A stretch of 45,278 nt of DNA from CAYTES01 sp964436935 (lineage in GTDB: Bacteria > Patescibacteriota > Gracilibacteria > UBA1369 > UBA12473), in the NCBI GenBank assembly GCA_964436935.1, contig CAYTES010000005.1, positions 1 to 45,278 on the forward strand. Reading direction: 5' to 3'. A program made the position numbers and the translations under genes. A model generated the notes under the pieces. The model ran no database searches and was not told where the DNA came from. It was given only the letters and a program-made list of their open reading frames with translations. Below, piece by piece: positions 24,550-32,330 of the stretch (positions are counted from its first letter, which is position 1; each line of letters starts with the position of its first letter).

Positions 24550-25461
24550 TTAAAGTGTATTGATCAATTCAAGCAGCTGATCGTGGAACTCACGGCGATG
24601 ACTGGCCACAAAAAGCCCTTGATACCCTACCAGGGGGATATCGACTCCATCGGGCCCTGTCACCAGACCTCCGGCTTTTCGTACAATATCGATGCCTGCC
24701 GCCAAATCCCATGGCTTGGCGGGGGTATCCCATTGATGCACAAAAGAAATCAAATCCTTGGGAATACTCGCAAGGCTCAAGGCCGGAGAGCCTCCCCTTT
24801 GAAGCACTTTATCAAGTCTTTTTTGAGTTCGTGCCTGGATGAAACGAGAGTACAAGGCATCATTGAGCTGAACCGGGTGAATATTCACAAAACGATAGGG
24901 ATCGCGTTTTTCAATTTGAGGCAAGGGAAGGTCATATCCTGTTGGCACTTCTCCGATGCCGTTATGTTGAATCAAGCGCGGACGATCTTCTCCATAGACA
25001 TAAAAAATTTCTCCGGTGAAGGGATTATAGACCGCACTAAAAAGCATTTTTCCCTCATGCATCAACCCCAGACTGATGGCTGACGTATTTTCATAAGAAA
25101 GAAAGGTATTGGTCGAATCAATGGGATCCACAATCCAGCATCGACGATGGGGGTCCAATTCCCCTCCATTTTCCTCCCCGACGACCAAATCGTCCGGGAA
25201 AATTTTGCCCAAAATGGAACGAGCCAGTTGTTCTGCTTTTACATCGGGATCCGTCACCCGCGTGGCATCTTGCTTATACGAAACGATGATTCCCTGCGGA
25301 TTTCGCCTTGCCTCACGCAGAAGGCGTCCCATGTGCAAAAGCGTCACCAACCCGGTATAAACCACCTTCTCCGGGCTTTCTTTGCTTCCCTTAACGTCGA
25401 GGATTCCTCCCCATAAGTTAAACTTTTCAACGACTTTTTGTTCAACTGGTTTAAGATTCAT
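24550..25461 (-). CDS. Inositol-monophosphatase-family phosphatase (possibly CysQ-like)
   Basis: IMPase-fold enzymes are Mg-dependent phosphatases acting on inositol phosphate, fructose bisphosphate or 3'-phosphoadenosine phosphates. The metal site is visible as VVGEENGG (Glu of motif 1), WIVDPIDSTNTF (DPIDxT, motif 2) and KPWDLAAGIDIVRKAGG (WDxAAG, motif 3). The extra N-terminal 70 residues and the Arg-rich ARRNPQG segment do not identify the substrate. Its start overlaps the stop of the kinase-fusion gene by 11 nt and its stop is 9 nt before the ATG of the transglutaminase-VWA gene, so it is firmly inside the operon. A 3'-phosphonucleotide substrate would fit the nucleotide theme of the region, but this is a guess. 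Confidence 0.85.
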   Translation of the reverse strand: MNLKPVEQKVVEKFNLWGGILDVKGSKESPEKVVYTGLVTLLHMGRLLREARRNPQGIIVSYKQDATRVTDPDVKAEQLARSILGKIFPDDLVVGEENGGELDPHRRCWIVDPIDSTNTFLSYENTSAISLGLMHEGKMLFSAVYNPFTGEIFYVYGEDRPRLIQHNGIGEVPTGYDLPLPQIEKRDPYRFVNIHPVQLNDALYSRFIQARTQKRLDKVLQRGGSPALSLASIPKDLISFVHQWDTPAKPWDLAAGIDIVRKAGGLVTGPDGVDIPLVGYQGLFVASHRREFHDQLLELINTL

Positions 25462-27328
25462 AAAGATGATGATGAATTTGTGAGGTCAATAAGGACGTTG
25501 AAAGCAGCGCATACTTTAAGGCGGGCAACTCACATTCTCCTTTTCCCGCTCGGGCATCAAAACTTAACGTGTGGCTGCTATAACGTAAAAGAGCCAATTT
25601 ATAGAGCACGTCGGCATTGGGGCCGTCTTCTTTCGACCCCACATAAAATTCTCTCAGAAGCGAAACCAAGCGATACATTTTTTGAAAACGCAAGTCATGT
25701 CGCACAAAATTCAATTCCTCTGGAAGCTCCTCCAAGGGGGATAGTTCCATGGAACCGAGCAGAAAGCGTTCGAAAAGCAATAGATTGGGCAGGTCCTCTT
25801 CCTTGAATTCTTTTGACATCACAAACTTGATCTCATTTTCCATCTTTGCAAAATCGACTTCAATCAGATCTTCTCCACAATTGGCCCAATCGATGAACCA
25901 TATATTCTGTTGTTCATCCAACATATGGTTGGCAAAATTAAGGTCCCGATGACAAAACCCGGTATTTGCTTCCATCGTCCCGCGGTACTGCTGAATGGCA
26001 TCAAAAAAAGCGAGCGGATTATCGACTGAAACTCCTTCACCGAGTTCGAGTGCCCCTTCATCCTGCTGCCCGGGAACAATGTGACTCACGTTTTGTTGCA
26101 TCCAATCCCCGTGGCGTGGATTCTGGAGCGAGAGTTGCTCAATCGGATTTAGCGTTTCTTTTCGCTTTGTATTTTTATACAAACGATTTTTAAGTATTCT
26201 TAACGATCGTCTTAACTTTGCTTCCAAAAATTGAATCCCTTCCTGATCCTTCATTTCTTCAAACAAAGACTGAAAGGTTCTCGGTTTTCCTTCCAAGGAA
26301 GCCAGCGCGATTTGAAAACCCGTATATTCTCCCATTGAAACAGGCGCTTCGAAATTGGGAATGTAGCTTCCGAGCCATTTTTTAACTCTCAAATACCCGT
26401 CGGCTTCTCGTTTGATTTGATGGTGTCGATCAATTTTAAGCACCACGGGTTCTGTTTCTGTGCCATTGGATTTTGCCTGGCATAACAACAGGACACTACC
26501 GCTAAATCCACCTCCTAATTTTTTAATATCCACCCTTTCATATCCCATAAATATGGTCTCAAGGATGGCTCTCTGATCGGAATCCATCAATTCTCGTAAA
26601 TCTTTTGGTTCAATGGAACAGCTTTCCACCCAGTGGATGGACTCCCTCGCGGGAGGGGCGATTCCAATCCATTCCGAAACCTCTCTCACCGATTGAGCCA
26701 CCCGAATCAATTTTCCCGGCATCCAAGAACGCAGCGCATTGCCATGTTCCGCTAAATTGGCACTGGCCACCAAATGGGGACAAACCACCACATTTTCGAC
26801 TCCGAATTTATGTCGCAACGAATCGGCGGTATCAAAAACACGGATATTGGTATGCGTTCCGGTGATGACAAATAGGAGTTCGTCCAATCGGTCAAGATCT
26901 TCCAACATATCAATACCCGTAAGGCGTTGAACGGCATCCCTTAAGGCCACAATGGGAATGGAAAGCGAATGAATATCCAGATATTCCACCTTCCCCTGAT
27001 CATAAATTTCCTGAATTGGAGTGATATATTCGGCTCCCGGAGTGCCCTGAATGTTGTGATTCCCATATCGTAAAAGCTCGGGGATCTGCCTGGGATCGGT
27101 AGGATCATGCCAATCTCGAACGGAAATAATTCCGACAGACTGAGCCGCCTGTTGGGCTTCTACGGCATTCCTCAAAAATGTCGGTAAAGGACCTCTAAAA
27201 CCGTTTTTCGAACTCCCCAAAATTCGTTGGGCCTCCTCGGCCCCCACATGAACGCGTATCTTACCCGCAGAATCTTCACCCACAAAATCATTGGTAAGAC
27301 TATCGGCAATGATGATGGGATACGCCAC
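25451..27328 (-). CDS. Nicotinamidase-like domain without its nucleophile, fused to an APH-like kinase
   Basis: Residues 1-230 follow the isochorismatase/nicotinamidase fold: IIIADSLTNDF (catalytic Asp position), ISVRDWHDP (metal-binding Asp and His), GNHNIQGTPGAEY (nicotinamidase has HCVQGTPGAEF), and FVITGTHTNIRVFDTA, where the active-site Cys of the usual GxxTxxCVxxTA is replaced by Arg. The general-base Lys is also not evident. Amidase chemistry is therefore probably lost while substrate or metal binding may remain. Residues 260-610 form a phosphotransferase: GGGFSGSVLLL, VVLKIDR (ATP Lys), FCHRDLNFANHML (catalytic loop) and IWFIDWANCG. The gene starts with GTG at 27328 behind a strong promoter and heads the operon. 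A truncated copy of the kinase lies at 11100-11687. I infer that the dead domain selects a nicotinamide- or pteridine-like ligand for the kinase. Confidence 0.7.
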   Translation of the reverse strand: MAYPIIIADSLTNDFVGEDSAGKIRVHVGAEEAQRILGSSKNGFRGPLPTFLRNAVEAQQAAQSVGIISVRDWHDPTDPRQIPELLRYGNHNIQGTPGAEYITPIQEIYDQGKVEYLDIHSLSIPIVALRDAVQRLTGIDMLEDLDRLDELLFVITGTHTNIRVFDTADSLRHKFGVENVVVCPHLVASANLAEHGNALRSWMPGKLIRVAQSVREVSEWIGIAPPARESIHWVESCSIEPKDLRELMDSDQRAILETIFMGYERVDIKKLGGGFSGSVLLLCQAKSNGTETEPVVLKIDRHHQIKREADGYLRVKKWLGSYIPNFEAPVSMGEYTGFQIALASLEGKPRTFQSLFEEMKDQEGIQFLEAKLRRSLRILKNRLYKNTKRKETLNPIEQLSLQNPRHGDWMQQNVSHIVPGQQDEGALELGEGVSVDNPLAFFDAIQQYRGTMEANTGFCHRDLNFANHMLDEQQNIWFIDWANCGEDLIEVDFAKMENEIKFVMSKEFKEEDLPNLLLFERFLLGSMELSPLEELPEELNFVRHDLRFQKMYRLVSLLREFYVGSKEDGPNADVLYKLALLRYSSHTLSFDARAGKGECELPALKYALLSTSLLTSQIHHHLYES

Positions 27329-27357
27329 GCGGGATATTTTTAAACAATGAAGTATTA

Positions 27358-27386
27358 TTTATACCCCATAAAATCAAATATGTCAA
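27358..27386 (-). promoter_or_regulatory. Sigma70-type promoter of the 27328-17154 operon
   Basis: Minus-strand TTGACA (27386-27381), a 17-nt spacer and TATAAA (27363-27358). The GTG start at 27328 is 29 nt after the -10 box, giving a short untranslated leader without a Shine-Dalgarno sequence. Confidence 0.75.
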
Positions 27387-27471
27387 TGCCCTCCTCCACA
27401 AATTCTCTAAATACAGGGAACTTTGTAGTCCTTAAACTCACCCAGGGATCGCTGCCAAGGGCAAACGTCAT

Positions 27472-28704
27472 TTAGCGAGGTGTTATCAATTCGAAATGAA
27501 CAAAAAACGGACCGTTTTCATTGATCAAATCCTCTTTCCCTGTGCTAAACCGCGCCTTCCCTACGGCCAATGCCGGAAACCCTCCTCCCGTAATGTAAAT
27601 CAATTCTTTTCCTTCCGGAAAACCACGAGTGACTTCGAGTTCTTTGTCGTAGAGCACCTTGCCTTGGGCATTTTCGATCTTCACCTGAAACCTCCCCTCA
27701 TACACGGGCTTTCCCTCTTTATTCCTTAACAATTTTGTCACATGCCAATTTCCAAATTTATCCTCAACCCGATGTCCCAATTCCTCTACCAATCGCGTTT
27801 GCTCAAAGGTTCTGGGCTTGAAAATCTGAGGGAAACGATAAAGTGCTTCCGGAACCACGGCGAGCATTCCTGCCAATCGTCCAAAAGTAAGCCCCTCGTA
27901 ATTGACCGCTTCCTGCTGAGGTCGAGCGCCCGTATTTTCCAAAAAGCGCTCGAACTCTGTTCGGTCCACTTCAAAAAGATCAATTTGGGCGTCAGGATAG
28001 ACTTCTTTGGTGAATTGTTCAATGAGTGCCACTTGTCCGCAATCCGGAGCAACGGCAATCGCATCCTTGGGCCGACCGTGCTCATCCGTATACGCCACAT
28101 GAATCGCATAGCGTAATCGCGTCAATTCTCCCGTCCTTTCGCCCTCTTTCCCCACATCCGGATCTGTCACATTCAAAAAAACCAACCGATCCTTTGCGTT
28201 CATGGTCAGGGCTCGCGCAAAATAATAGGCGACCTGTTGCGGGCTTTCCAAATAATGATACCCCCTCGGTACCGTGAGCCCTCCTCCGGCAATTTCCTTG
28301 AATCGAAATTCCAATTCGGTTGCCGCATGATCCCCAAAGTCACTGGTGACCATGGCGGAACATTCCGCCTCCGCCTGCTTTTGGAGCGATTCCAAATAAC
28401 CTCCATTTACTTTAAGCAGCGCGGTAAAGACTCTCCACGCGGTTTGCTCGGTAATGGCTTTAATCCTTAGCTTTTGAATGGCTTGAACGGCCTCGTGGTG
28501 AAAATGGCCTTGAGCTAATTCGATTGTTTCAATTCGGTAGAAATTCGCAGTGGACCCTTCGCTCAAGATAGCGAGTGGACTTTCCGTTTCTTCCCAATCC
28601 AGAGTATTGGGGCCCCCAAACGGAGGACGACGAACAAGTCCGCCGACAAGGGATAAATCTCTTGAGAAAGACGGATCTGAGTGGTTGGCGTGGCGAGATA
28701 ACAT
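27472..28704 (-). CDS. Protein of unknown function behind a leader-peptide attenuator
   Basis: I do not recognise the family. The 410-aa protein is soluble: no signal peptide or membrane segment. It reads as at least two parts. The N-terminal half is helical (ELAQGHFHHEAVQAIQKLRIKAITEQTAWRVFTALLK in separate helices). The middle has alternating strands and helices (DRLVFLNVTDPDV, DAIAVAPDCGQVALIEQF, QIDLFEVDRTEFERFL). The C-terminal 110 residues look beta-rich (VYEGRFQVKIENAQGKVLYDKEL, ELIYITGGGFPALAVG). GGG and DCGQ segments could be ligand loops, but no catalytic motif is clear. It stands alone as a transcription unit. The upstream region holds a strong promoter, a Met-rich short ORF and a terminator, so its expression is probably controlled by attenuation. 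The first codons include no Shine-Dalgarno site. Confidence 0.6.
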   Translation of the reverse strand: MLSRHANHSDPSFSRDLSLVGGLVRRPPFGGPNTLDWEETESPLAILSEGSTANFYRIETIELAQGHFHHEAVQAIQKLRIKAITEQTAWRVFTALLKVNGGYLESLQKQAEAECSAMVTSDFGDHAATELEFRFKEIAGGGLTVPRGYHYLESPQQVAYYFARALTMNAKDRLVFLNVTDPDVGKEGERTGELTRLRYAIHVAYTDEHGRPKDAIAVAPDCGQVALIEQFTKEVYPDAQIDLFEVDRTEFERFLENTGARPQQEAVNYEGLTFGRLAGMLAVVPEALYRFPQIFKPRTFEQTRLVEELGHRVEDKFGNWHVTKLLRNKEGKPVYEGRFQVKIENAQGKVLYDKELEVTRGFPEGKELIYITGGGFPALAVGKARFSTGKEDLINENGPFFVHFELITPR

Positions 28705-28725
28705 AAAATTTTGTTAATGGTTTAT

Positions 28726-28751
28726 AAAAAAAACTTCGCGGTGAGGCGAAG
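28726..28751 (-). terminator. Intrinsic terminator between leader ORF and gene (attenuator)
   Basis: On the minus strand CTTCGC (28751-28746) pairs with GCGAAG (28739-28734) across the loop CTCACC, followed by eight T (28733-28726). It lies 26 nt after the leader stop codon and 21 nt before the ATG of the 410-aa gene, where a terminator makes sense only as an attenuator. Confidence 0.75.
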
Positions 28752-28777
28752 CGGTATATCGTGGGAGTTTAAATCAT

Positions 28778-28885
28778 TTATTGAATCTCACACAAAACCG
28801 TTCGCCTGTGGGGCATCATCATTTGCATCATCATGTTCATCATGGTGATGGTGGTGGCGACGGTGAATGCGAAGAATGATTTCAT
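28778..28885 (-). CDS. 35-codon leader ORF with a cluster of eight Met codons
   Basis: The ATG at 28885 lies 9 nt after a -10 box, so translation would begin almost at the RNA 5' end. The peptide starts MKSFFAFTVATTIT and continues MMNMMMQMMMP, eight Met codons within ten positions, and ends HRRTVLCEIQ before TAA. Downstream come an antiterminator-competent segment and a terminator (see findings), so the ORF is best read as a regulatory leader peptide. The opposite strand and another frame of the same CAT/ATG triplets encode His runs, so the codon bias could also be the by-product of a trinucleotide repeat. No Shine-Dalgarno site is present, as for many genes here. Confidence 0.45.
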   Translation of the reverse strand: MKSFFAFTVATTITMMNMMMQMMMPHRRTVLCEIQ

Positions 28886-28894
28886 TGACTTGAT

Positions 28895-28922
28895 GATATA
28901 GAGGAATCCCTTAAATTGTCAA
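28895..28922 (-). promoter_or_regulatory. Promoter of the leader/410-aa gene
   Basis: Minus-strand TTGACA (28922-28917), 16-nt spacer and TATATC (28900-28895). The predicted transcription start is within about 3 nt of the leader ATG. Confidence 0.6.
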
Positions 28923-28936
28923 CACTTTATTGACAA
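28916..28936. promoter_or_regulatory. Palindrome covering both divergent -35 boxes
   Basis: TTGTCAA (28916-28922) and TTGACAA (28930-28936) are perfectly complementary, 7 nt apart. One arm is the -35 of the leftward promoter and the other a candidate -35 (TTGACA, 28930-28935) for the rightward gene at 28994, whose -10 is weak. It could be a shared operator or simply two facing -35 boxes. Confidence 0.4.
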
Positions 28937-28993
28937 AAATTCCATTCAATGAGTCAATAAGGTCTGATCATCGCTATTTTTTAATTTCTACCT

Positions 28994-29398
28994 ATGACTC
29001 CGGAACATCTATCGGCACTGGAAACTACCCCTGCTCCCCCCGCCGAAGTAACGAAGATTACTTCCCCTGAACTATTGGCATTGGTTGAAAGGACTCAATC
29101 TATGCTGAGAGATAAAGGCTTTGAAGTGGGGATGCCTGCATTTTCCACCCCGACTCTATTGTCGGCTCCGGTTCGGGTGCAACGAAGCCCGGAATCTGCC
29201 GCCCGATTTGCATTGCATTTTTCTGCGAAAGAAAACCCCAATCGTCCCTATGGTGTTTATCCCTCATTTGAAAGTGAAGCTAGGGGCAAAACACAAAGGC
29301 CGCTATTGCCCGGACTGTGGGCAAATGAGATAGAAACCCTGCTCCCGGCCTTGGAACGATTGATGGCGGATGAAGGGATCCATCCGCTCGATTCCTAA
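28994..29398 (+). CDS. Small orphan protein, 134 aa
   Basis: No family is recognised. The first 25 residues are Pro/Ala/Thr-rich and probably disordered. A helix (SPELLALVERTQSMLRDKGFEV) follows, then a Pro-rich core with VRVQRSPESAARFALHFSAKENP, and a last helix (NEIETLLPALERLMADEG). No membrane segment, Cys pair or known catalytic motif is visible. It is transcribed away from the attenuated gene, with which it may share a control region. GC content is like that of the core genes and higher than in the following island genes, so it is probably native. Confidence 0.5.
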   Translation: MTPEHLSALETTPAPPAEVTKITSPELLALVERTQSMLRDKGFEVGMPAFSTPTLLSAPVRVQRSPESAARFALHFSAKENPNRPYGVYPSFESEARGKTQRPLLPGLWANEIETLLPALERLMADEGIHPLDS

Positions 29399-29450
29399 AA
29401 AACAGGGTTTTTAATGGGTGGGCCTCAAGGAAATCGCTGATCGAATCTAT

Positions 29451-29479
29451 TTACGAATACGCACTAAATAGTATATAAT
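29451..29479 (+). promoter_or_regulatory. Promoter for the 29486 gene, leaderless type
   Basis: TTACGA (29451-29456), 17-nt spacer, TATAAT (29474-29479), then 6 nt to the ATG. Confidence 0.6.
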
Positions 29480-29485
29480 TTAAAG

Positions 29486-30247
29486 ATGCTAAATTTTAGT
29501 AATTATGATGATATGGGCCACGGAGATCGTTCTAGCGAGCAAGACCTAGCGACTAATCCCGAACCAGATTTGGGACTAAAAAAGCTCACACAAAAAGACC
29601 TTCTCAAGATTCAAGAAGTTGATGGAAATATTTTCCTCAGAAATCGTATTGATTTATTGGGAATGGAACCTCGTCTATACAAGCTCTACCATGCTGATCC
29701 TCGCCTTAAAACTCTAAATCTTGGGTTGAAATCCATTGCCGAAACTGTGGCATACTGCATACGATCTATCCGCTTTTTTCTCATTGACGAACCTGACAAA
29801 GATGAATTAGCAGGTACTATTGCAAGATTGCAAGAAATACTTAGTGGAAAATATTTTTCCGAGGATTCAGCCGCCGTAGGGAACCTGGAAGATTACATGG
29901 TGAATTTATCCTTTGTTGATAAAAGTAGCATCGCTATTCCTAATATTCTCCAGGTCGGTGAAGCTCATTATCCGCTGTTTGCAAGCTTTGATGGTATTGA
30001 ACGAGTGGTTGACAATGCCCTCCCGTTTTTAAAAGAGTCCGAAATAAGAAAAATTTCCTTAAAAATCAATAGCCATAGCACTGATTTAAAAGAAAAGGCC
30101 TTAAAAGCTAAGGAAATCATTGAACACTATCTTAAAGAGGCTAGAGACTTAATCGATCATACTGACACCCCCCTACCCGAATACTATAACCCTGCCTCAG
30201 AAGTAACTGGAACGATCAACCGTATTAGAAAATCAATTTTGTATTAA
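29486..30247 (+). CDS. Orphan helical protein, 253 aa
   Basis: No family is recognised. After an acidic N-terminal stretch of about 30 residues the sequence is mostly helical (QKDLLKIQEVDGNIFLRNRIDLLG, LGLKSIAETVAYCIRSIRFF, LAGTIARLQEILSG, and a long Lys/Glu-rich helix from about 195 to 228). There is no signal peptide or strong membrane segment. Its start is fixed by a consensus promoter whose -10 ends 6 nt before the ATG. The AT-rich composition matches the next orphan gene and differs from the flanking housekeeping genes, as expected for an island. A decayed repeat copy (R1) follows directly. Confidence 0.5.
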   Translation: MLNFSNYDDMGHGDRSSEQDLATNPEPDLGLKKLTQKDLLKIQEVDGNIFLRNRIDLLGMEPRLYKLYHADPRLKTLNLGLKSIAETVAYCIRSIRFFLIDEPDKDELAGTIARLQEILSGKYFSEDSAAVGNLEDYMVNLSFVDKSSIAIPNILQVGEAHYPLFASFDGIERVVDNALPFLKESEIRKISLKINSHSTDLKEKALKAKEIIEHYLKEARDLIDHTDTPLPEYYNPASEVTGTINRIRKSILY

Positions 30248-30284
30248 AAATTAGAATTCCAGATAAGCACTCGCGAACTTCAGG

Positions 30285-30415
30285 GTTGGTGCTCGAACTT
30301 TTTGGAGAAATTACGGGCCATGGTTTTGGAGTTTGAAGAGATTAAAGGCCAGTGGAATGAGATGGAAAGCATTGCTAACCCGAAATGGATTTTTCTCGAA
30401 TGGATAGTTGTATAA
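30285..30415 (+). repeat. Relic repeat copy R1
   Basis: This copy shares TGGTGCTCGAACTTTTTGG and, in one reading frame, CSNFLEKLRAMVLEFEEIK then GQWNEM with copies R2 and R3. Differences among copies are mainly synonymous or conservative, and each frame reaches a stop soon after. It is best explained as the 3' end of a gene family otherwise lost here. Confidence 0.6.
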
Positions 30416-30435
30416 ATATATTTTTATGCTATAAT
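30408..30435 (+). promoter_or_regulatory. Promoter for the 30442 gene, leaderless type
   Basis: TTGTAT (30408-30413), 16-nt spacer, TATAAT (30430-30435), then 6 nt to the ATG at 30442. Confidence 0.6.
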
Positions 30436-30441
30436 GCCAAT

Positions 30442-30987
30442 ATGGAGACTAATTTAAATACTCTTGAGCACTTACCCGAAGATGTACAACAGTGGGTTAG
30501 GAATGAAGGCTTAACTGATGAAGAATTATTAGCTGTACAGAAATTTTGGGACGGAATTGATTTGGGTGATTTAAAAACAGAAAAAATATCAGAACTTTTT
30601 AAAGCCATTATGGCAAAAGATGTGACGGAGAGTATCGCTCCACTCCATGCCATCGCTTCTCGATGGGAACATTTACTTACAAATACAACGAGTCCAAACT
30701 ATCGCAAACAAATAGAAGTTAGCATGGGAACTGAACCTCATAAGTATCATGATTCAGATCATAAGGCATTAAGAAGGGCTCAAGTGGCGCGACAAGCGGG
30801 ATTGACCGATGAACAAGCCCAAATAGGTCTTAATACTGTTGGTTTAATAAAAGAAACGGCCCTAAAACCTTTGATGGAAAAACATTTAATCAAGAGAGAG
30901 CCTCGTCAAAGGACCACCCCCGGTTTCGGCAAAAGAATAATGGATGCACTTAAACCAAAGCCAAGAAAGCGTGAATTCCCTGGCTAA
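30442..30987 (+). CDS. Orphan protein, 181 aa, basic C-terminus
   Basis: No family is recognised. I start it at the ATG at 30442 (METNLNTLEHLPEDV), because a consensus -10 box ends 6 nt upstream and would lie inside a longer frame beginning at 30385. The protein is mostly helical with an acidic first half and a basic tail (KRIMDALKPKPRKREFPG) that could bind nucleic acid. DHKALRRAQVARQAGLTDEQAQIGL resembles a generic helix pair. It lies between relic copies R1 and R2 in the AT-rich island and is followed by a toxin-antitoxin pair. Confidence 0.5.
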   Translation: METNLNTLEHLPEDVQQWVRNEGLTDEELLAVQKFWDGIDLGDLKTEKISELFKAIMAKDVTESIAPLHAIASRWEHLLTNTTSPNYRKQIEVSMGTEPHKYHDSDHKALRRAQVARQAGLTDEQAQIGLNTVGLIKETALKPLMEKHLIKREPRQRTTPGFGKRIMDALKPKPRKREFPG

Positions 30988-31022
30988 TACTAAAAATATT
31001 GTAATAGTAACTTATGGCATTT

Positions 31023-31166
31023 TAATGGTGGCCCTCACGGAGTCGGTGCTCGAACTTTTTGGGAAAATTGAAAGAGATGGTTTTGGCGTTTCAGGAAATC
31101 AAAGGCCAATGGGAGGAGATGGTGAGCATCTCAATTTTAAAATTCCTTCCGCATGAGGTTCATTGA
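31023..31166 (+). repeat. Relic repeat copy R2
   Basis: TGGTGGCCCTCACGG, then GTCGGTGCTCGAAC, then a frame reading CSNFLGKLKEMVLAFQEIK, GQWEEMVSIS and ending at TGA (31164-31166). It is homologous to R1 and R3. Its last bases overlap the -35 of the antitoxin promoter. Confidence 0.6.
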
Positions 31167-31191
31167 CTTTTTATAGTAAATTCTATATAAT
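31163..31191 (+). promoter_or_regulatory. Promoter of the toxin-antitoxin operon
   Basis: TTGACT (31163-31168), 17-nt spacer, TATAAT (31186-31191), 28 nt before the antitoxin ATG. The AT-rich leader may be where the antitoxin binds. Confidence 0.75.
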
Positions 31192-31219
31192 TTTAATGTA
31201 AAAATTAATATTATATTGT

Positions 31220-31462
31220 ATGACTACTACCTCCATCTCCGTGGATAAAAAAATTCGTGATAAAGCTGCGGCAAAAGCTAAAAATGATATGATTTCATTA
31301 AGCGCTGTCGTTCGCATTCTCCTTATCGATTATGCGGAGGATAAAATTCGTATTGGCTCACAATCGAATCAAGAGTTCACTATTCAACGCATTGAGGTGG
31401 ATAATGAAACACAATCGCTGATGGAGGATGTCATTACGGAATGGAATAAATCATCTCTATGA
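31220..31462 (+). CDS. Type II antitoxin, RelB-like ribbon-helix-helix
   Basis: The 80-aa protein opens with a strand and helix pair typical of RHH antitoxins (TTTSISVDKKIRDKAAAKAKN then MISLSAVVRILLIDYAEDKI). The C-terminal half (IEVDNETQSLMEDVITEWNK) would wrap the toxin. It should repress its own promoter through the N-terminal domain and neutralise the toxin. Its stop overlaps the toxin start as ATGA, the usual coupling for such pairs. The exact antitoxin subfamily is not certain. Confidence 0.75.
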   Translation: MTTTSISVDKKIRDKAAAKAKNDMISLSAVVRILLIDYAEDKIRIGSQSNQEFTIQRIEVDNETQSLMEDVITEWNKSSL

Positions 31463-31818
31463 AAGTCATTTTCAGTCATACTTTATCCAAGAAGGAAAAG
31501 ATTGCGAATGTTAAGAAACAAATCATTGAGGCCTATGCCAAAGGCATTTTTACCCAAATCAAAGGAGATAAATTACCGCCACATTCTTCCCTTATTAAAA
31601 TCTATACCACGACGATTCGAGGTGCGGGCCGGCTTGTTTTTCTAGTGGACATAAAATCAACGGATGGATTTTTTCTATTTTTTCGTACAAAAAATGATGA
31701 GATCGGACGCAATATTACGATTAAAAATGCTAAATCCAGGACTCAACTTCATCGCTATTTAGAACTATTGAAAGCCGACCTCCGCGAGAAAAATTACGAG
31801 GTTTTTGAAGTGAGATGA
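31459..31818 (+). CDS. Type II toxin, RelE/ParE-like
   Basis: The 119-aa protein has the small alpha/beta layout of RelE/ParE toxins: N-terminal helix (SKKEKIANVKKQIIEAYAKG), then strands IKIYTTTI, GRLVFLVDI, GFFLFFRTK with basic residues, and a C-terminal helix that is longer than usual (RTQLHRYLELLKADLREKNYEV). RelE members cut mRNA on the ribosome and ParE members block gyrase; the sequence does not show which applies. The gene is coupled to its antitoxin by a 4-nt overlap. Such pairs are common cargo of islands next to tRNA genes. Confidence 0.7.
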   Translation: MKVIFSHTLSKKEKIANVKKQIIEAYAKGIFTQIKGDKLPPHSSLIKIYTTTIRGAGRLVFLVDIKSTDGFFLFFRTKNDEIGRNITIKNAKSRTQLHRYLELLKADLREKNYEVFEVR

Positions 31819-31833
31819 TCTCCTTGAGGGCTA

Positions 31834-32277
31834 CTATTGATTATTCCTATGAATGTATCCTAAAAAGGTTTGATAAGTTTTTGAATCCTTCTCCTCCATT
31901 AAAAAGTTCTCGGCTGTTGGACGTTGAAACTCTAACACACTTGAATCGCTACAACTTCGGATGTATCCGACCTTCACTCCTTTTTTAGGAAAAAAGTTAT
32001 AAGGATTGATTTCAATTAATTTCAAGGCAACTCCATTGGCATGATTAGGTGGAGTAACACCATTACACTTTGAGGAATCCCATAGAAGTCCATTTGCACC
32101 GTCTAACCCATTACTCATTGTAAAACCTTCCCGCTCCCATTGCCTAACAAGGTCTGACGCTTCTGTAAAAGTATCGATGCCCATTGTTTCAATTTCGGGT
32201 TGCATCGGCTTTTCTTGTGGAGAGCACGATGTTGCTGACAAAAATGCAACAGAAGCGAGTGTCAAAGGACGGTTCAT
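31834..32277 (-). CDS. Small putative lipoprotein
   Basis: From the ATG at 32277 the N-terminus MNRPLTLASVAFLSATSC is a short signal peptide with a lipobox-like SATSC. The Cys would be lipidated and SPQEKP would follow on the outer face of the membrane. The rest (about 130 residues) has no recognised domain; KCNGVTP and YIRSCSDSS could form a disulphide. A frame from 32304 would extend the signal peptide by 9 residues and is less likely. It is convergent with the toxin gene (15 nt apart), with no clear terminator between them. Confidence 0.6.
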   Translation of the reverse strand: MNRPLTLASVAFLSATSCSPQEKPMQPEIETMGIDTFTEASDLVRQWEREGFTMSNGLDGANGLLWDSSKCNGVTPPNHANGVALKLIEINPYNFFPKKGVKVGYIRSCSDSSVLEFQRPTAENFLMEEKDSKTYQTFLGYIHRNNQ

Positions 32278-32330
32278 AAAATGAAAGATTAATGATTGAA
32301 TCAATCTATTTCATTAATTCATCTATTTGT

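Noticed and set aside
28745..28879. His-rich peptide (HHHLHHHVHH) on the plus strand, like a his-operon leader
   Set aside because: It has only a TTG start, no terminator follows in that direction, and no histidine gene is near. The minus-strand Met-rich reading has promoter, ATG and terminator in the right order.
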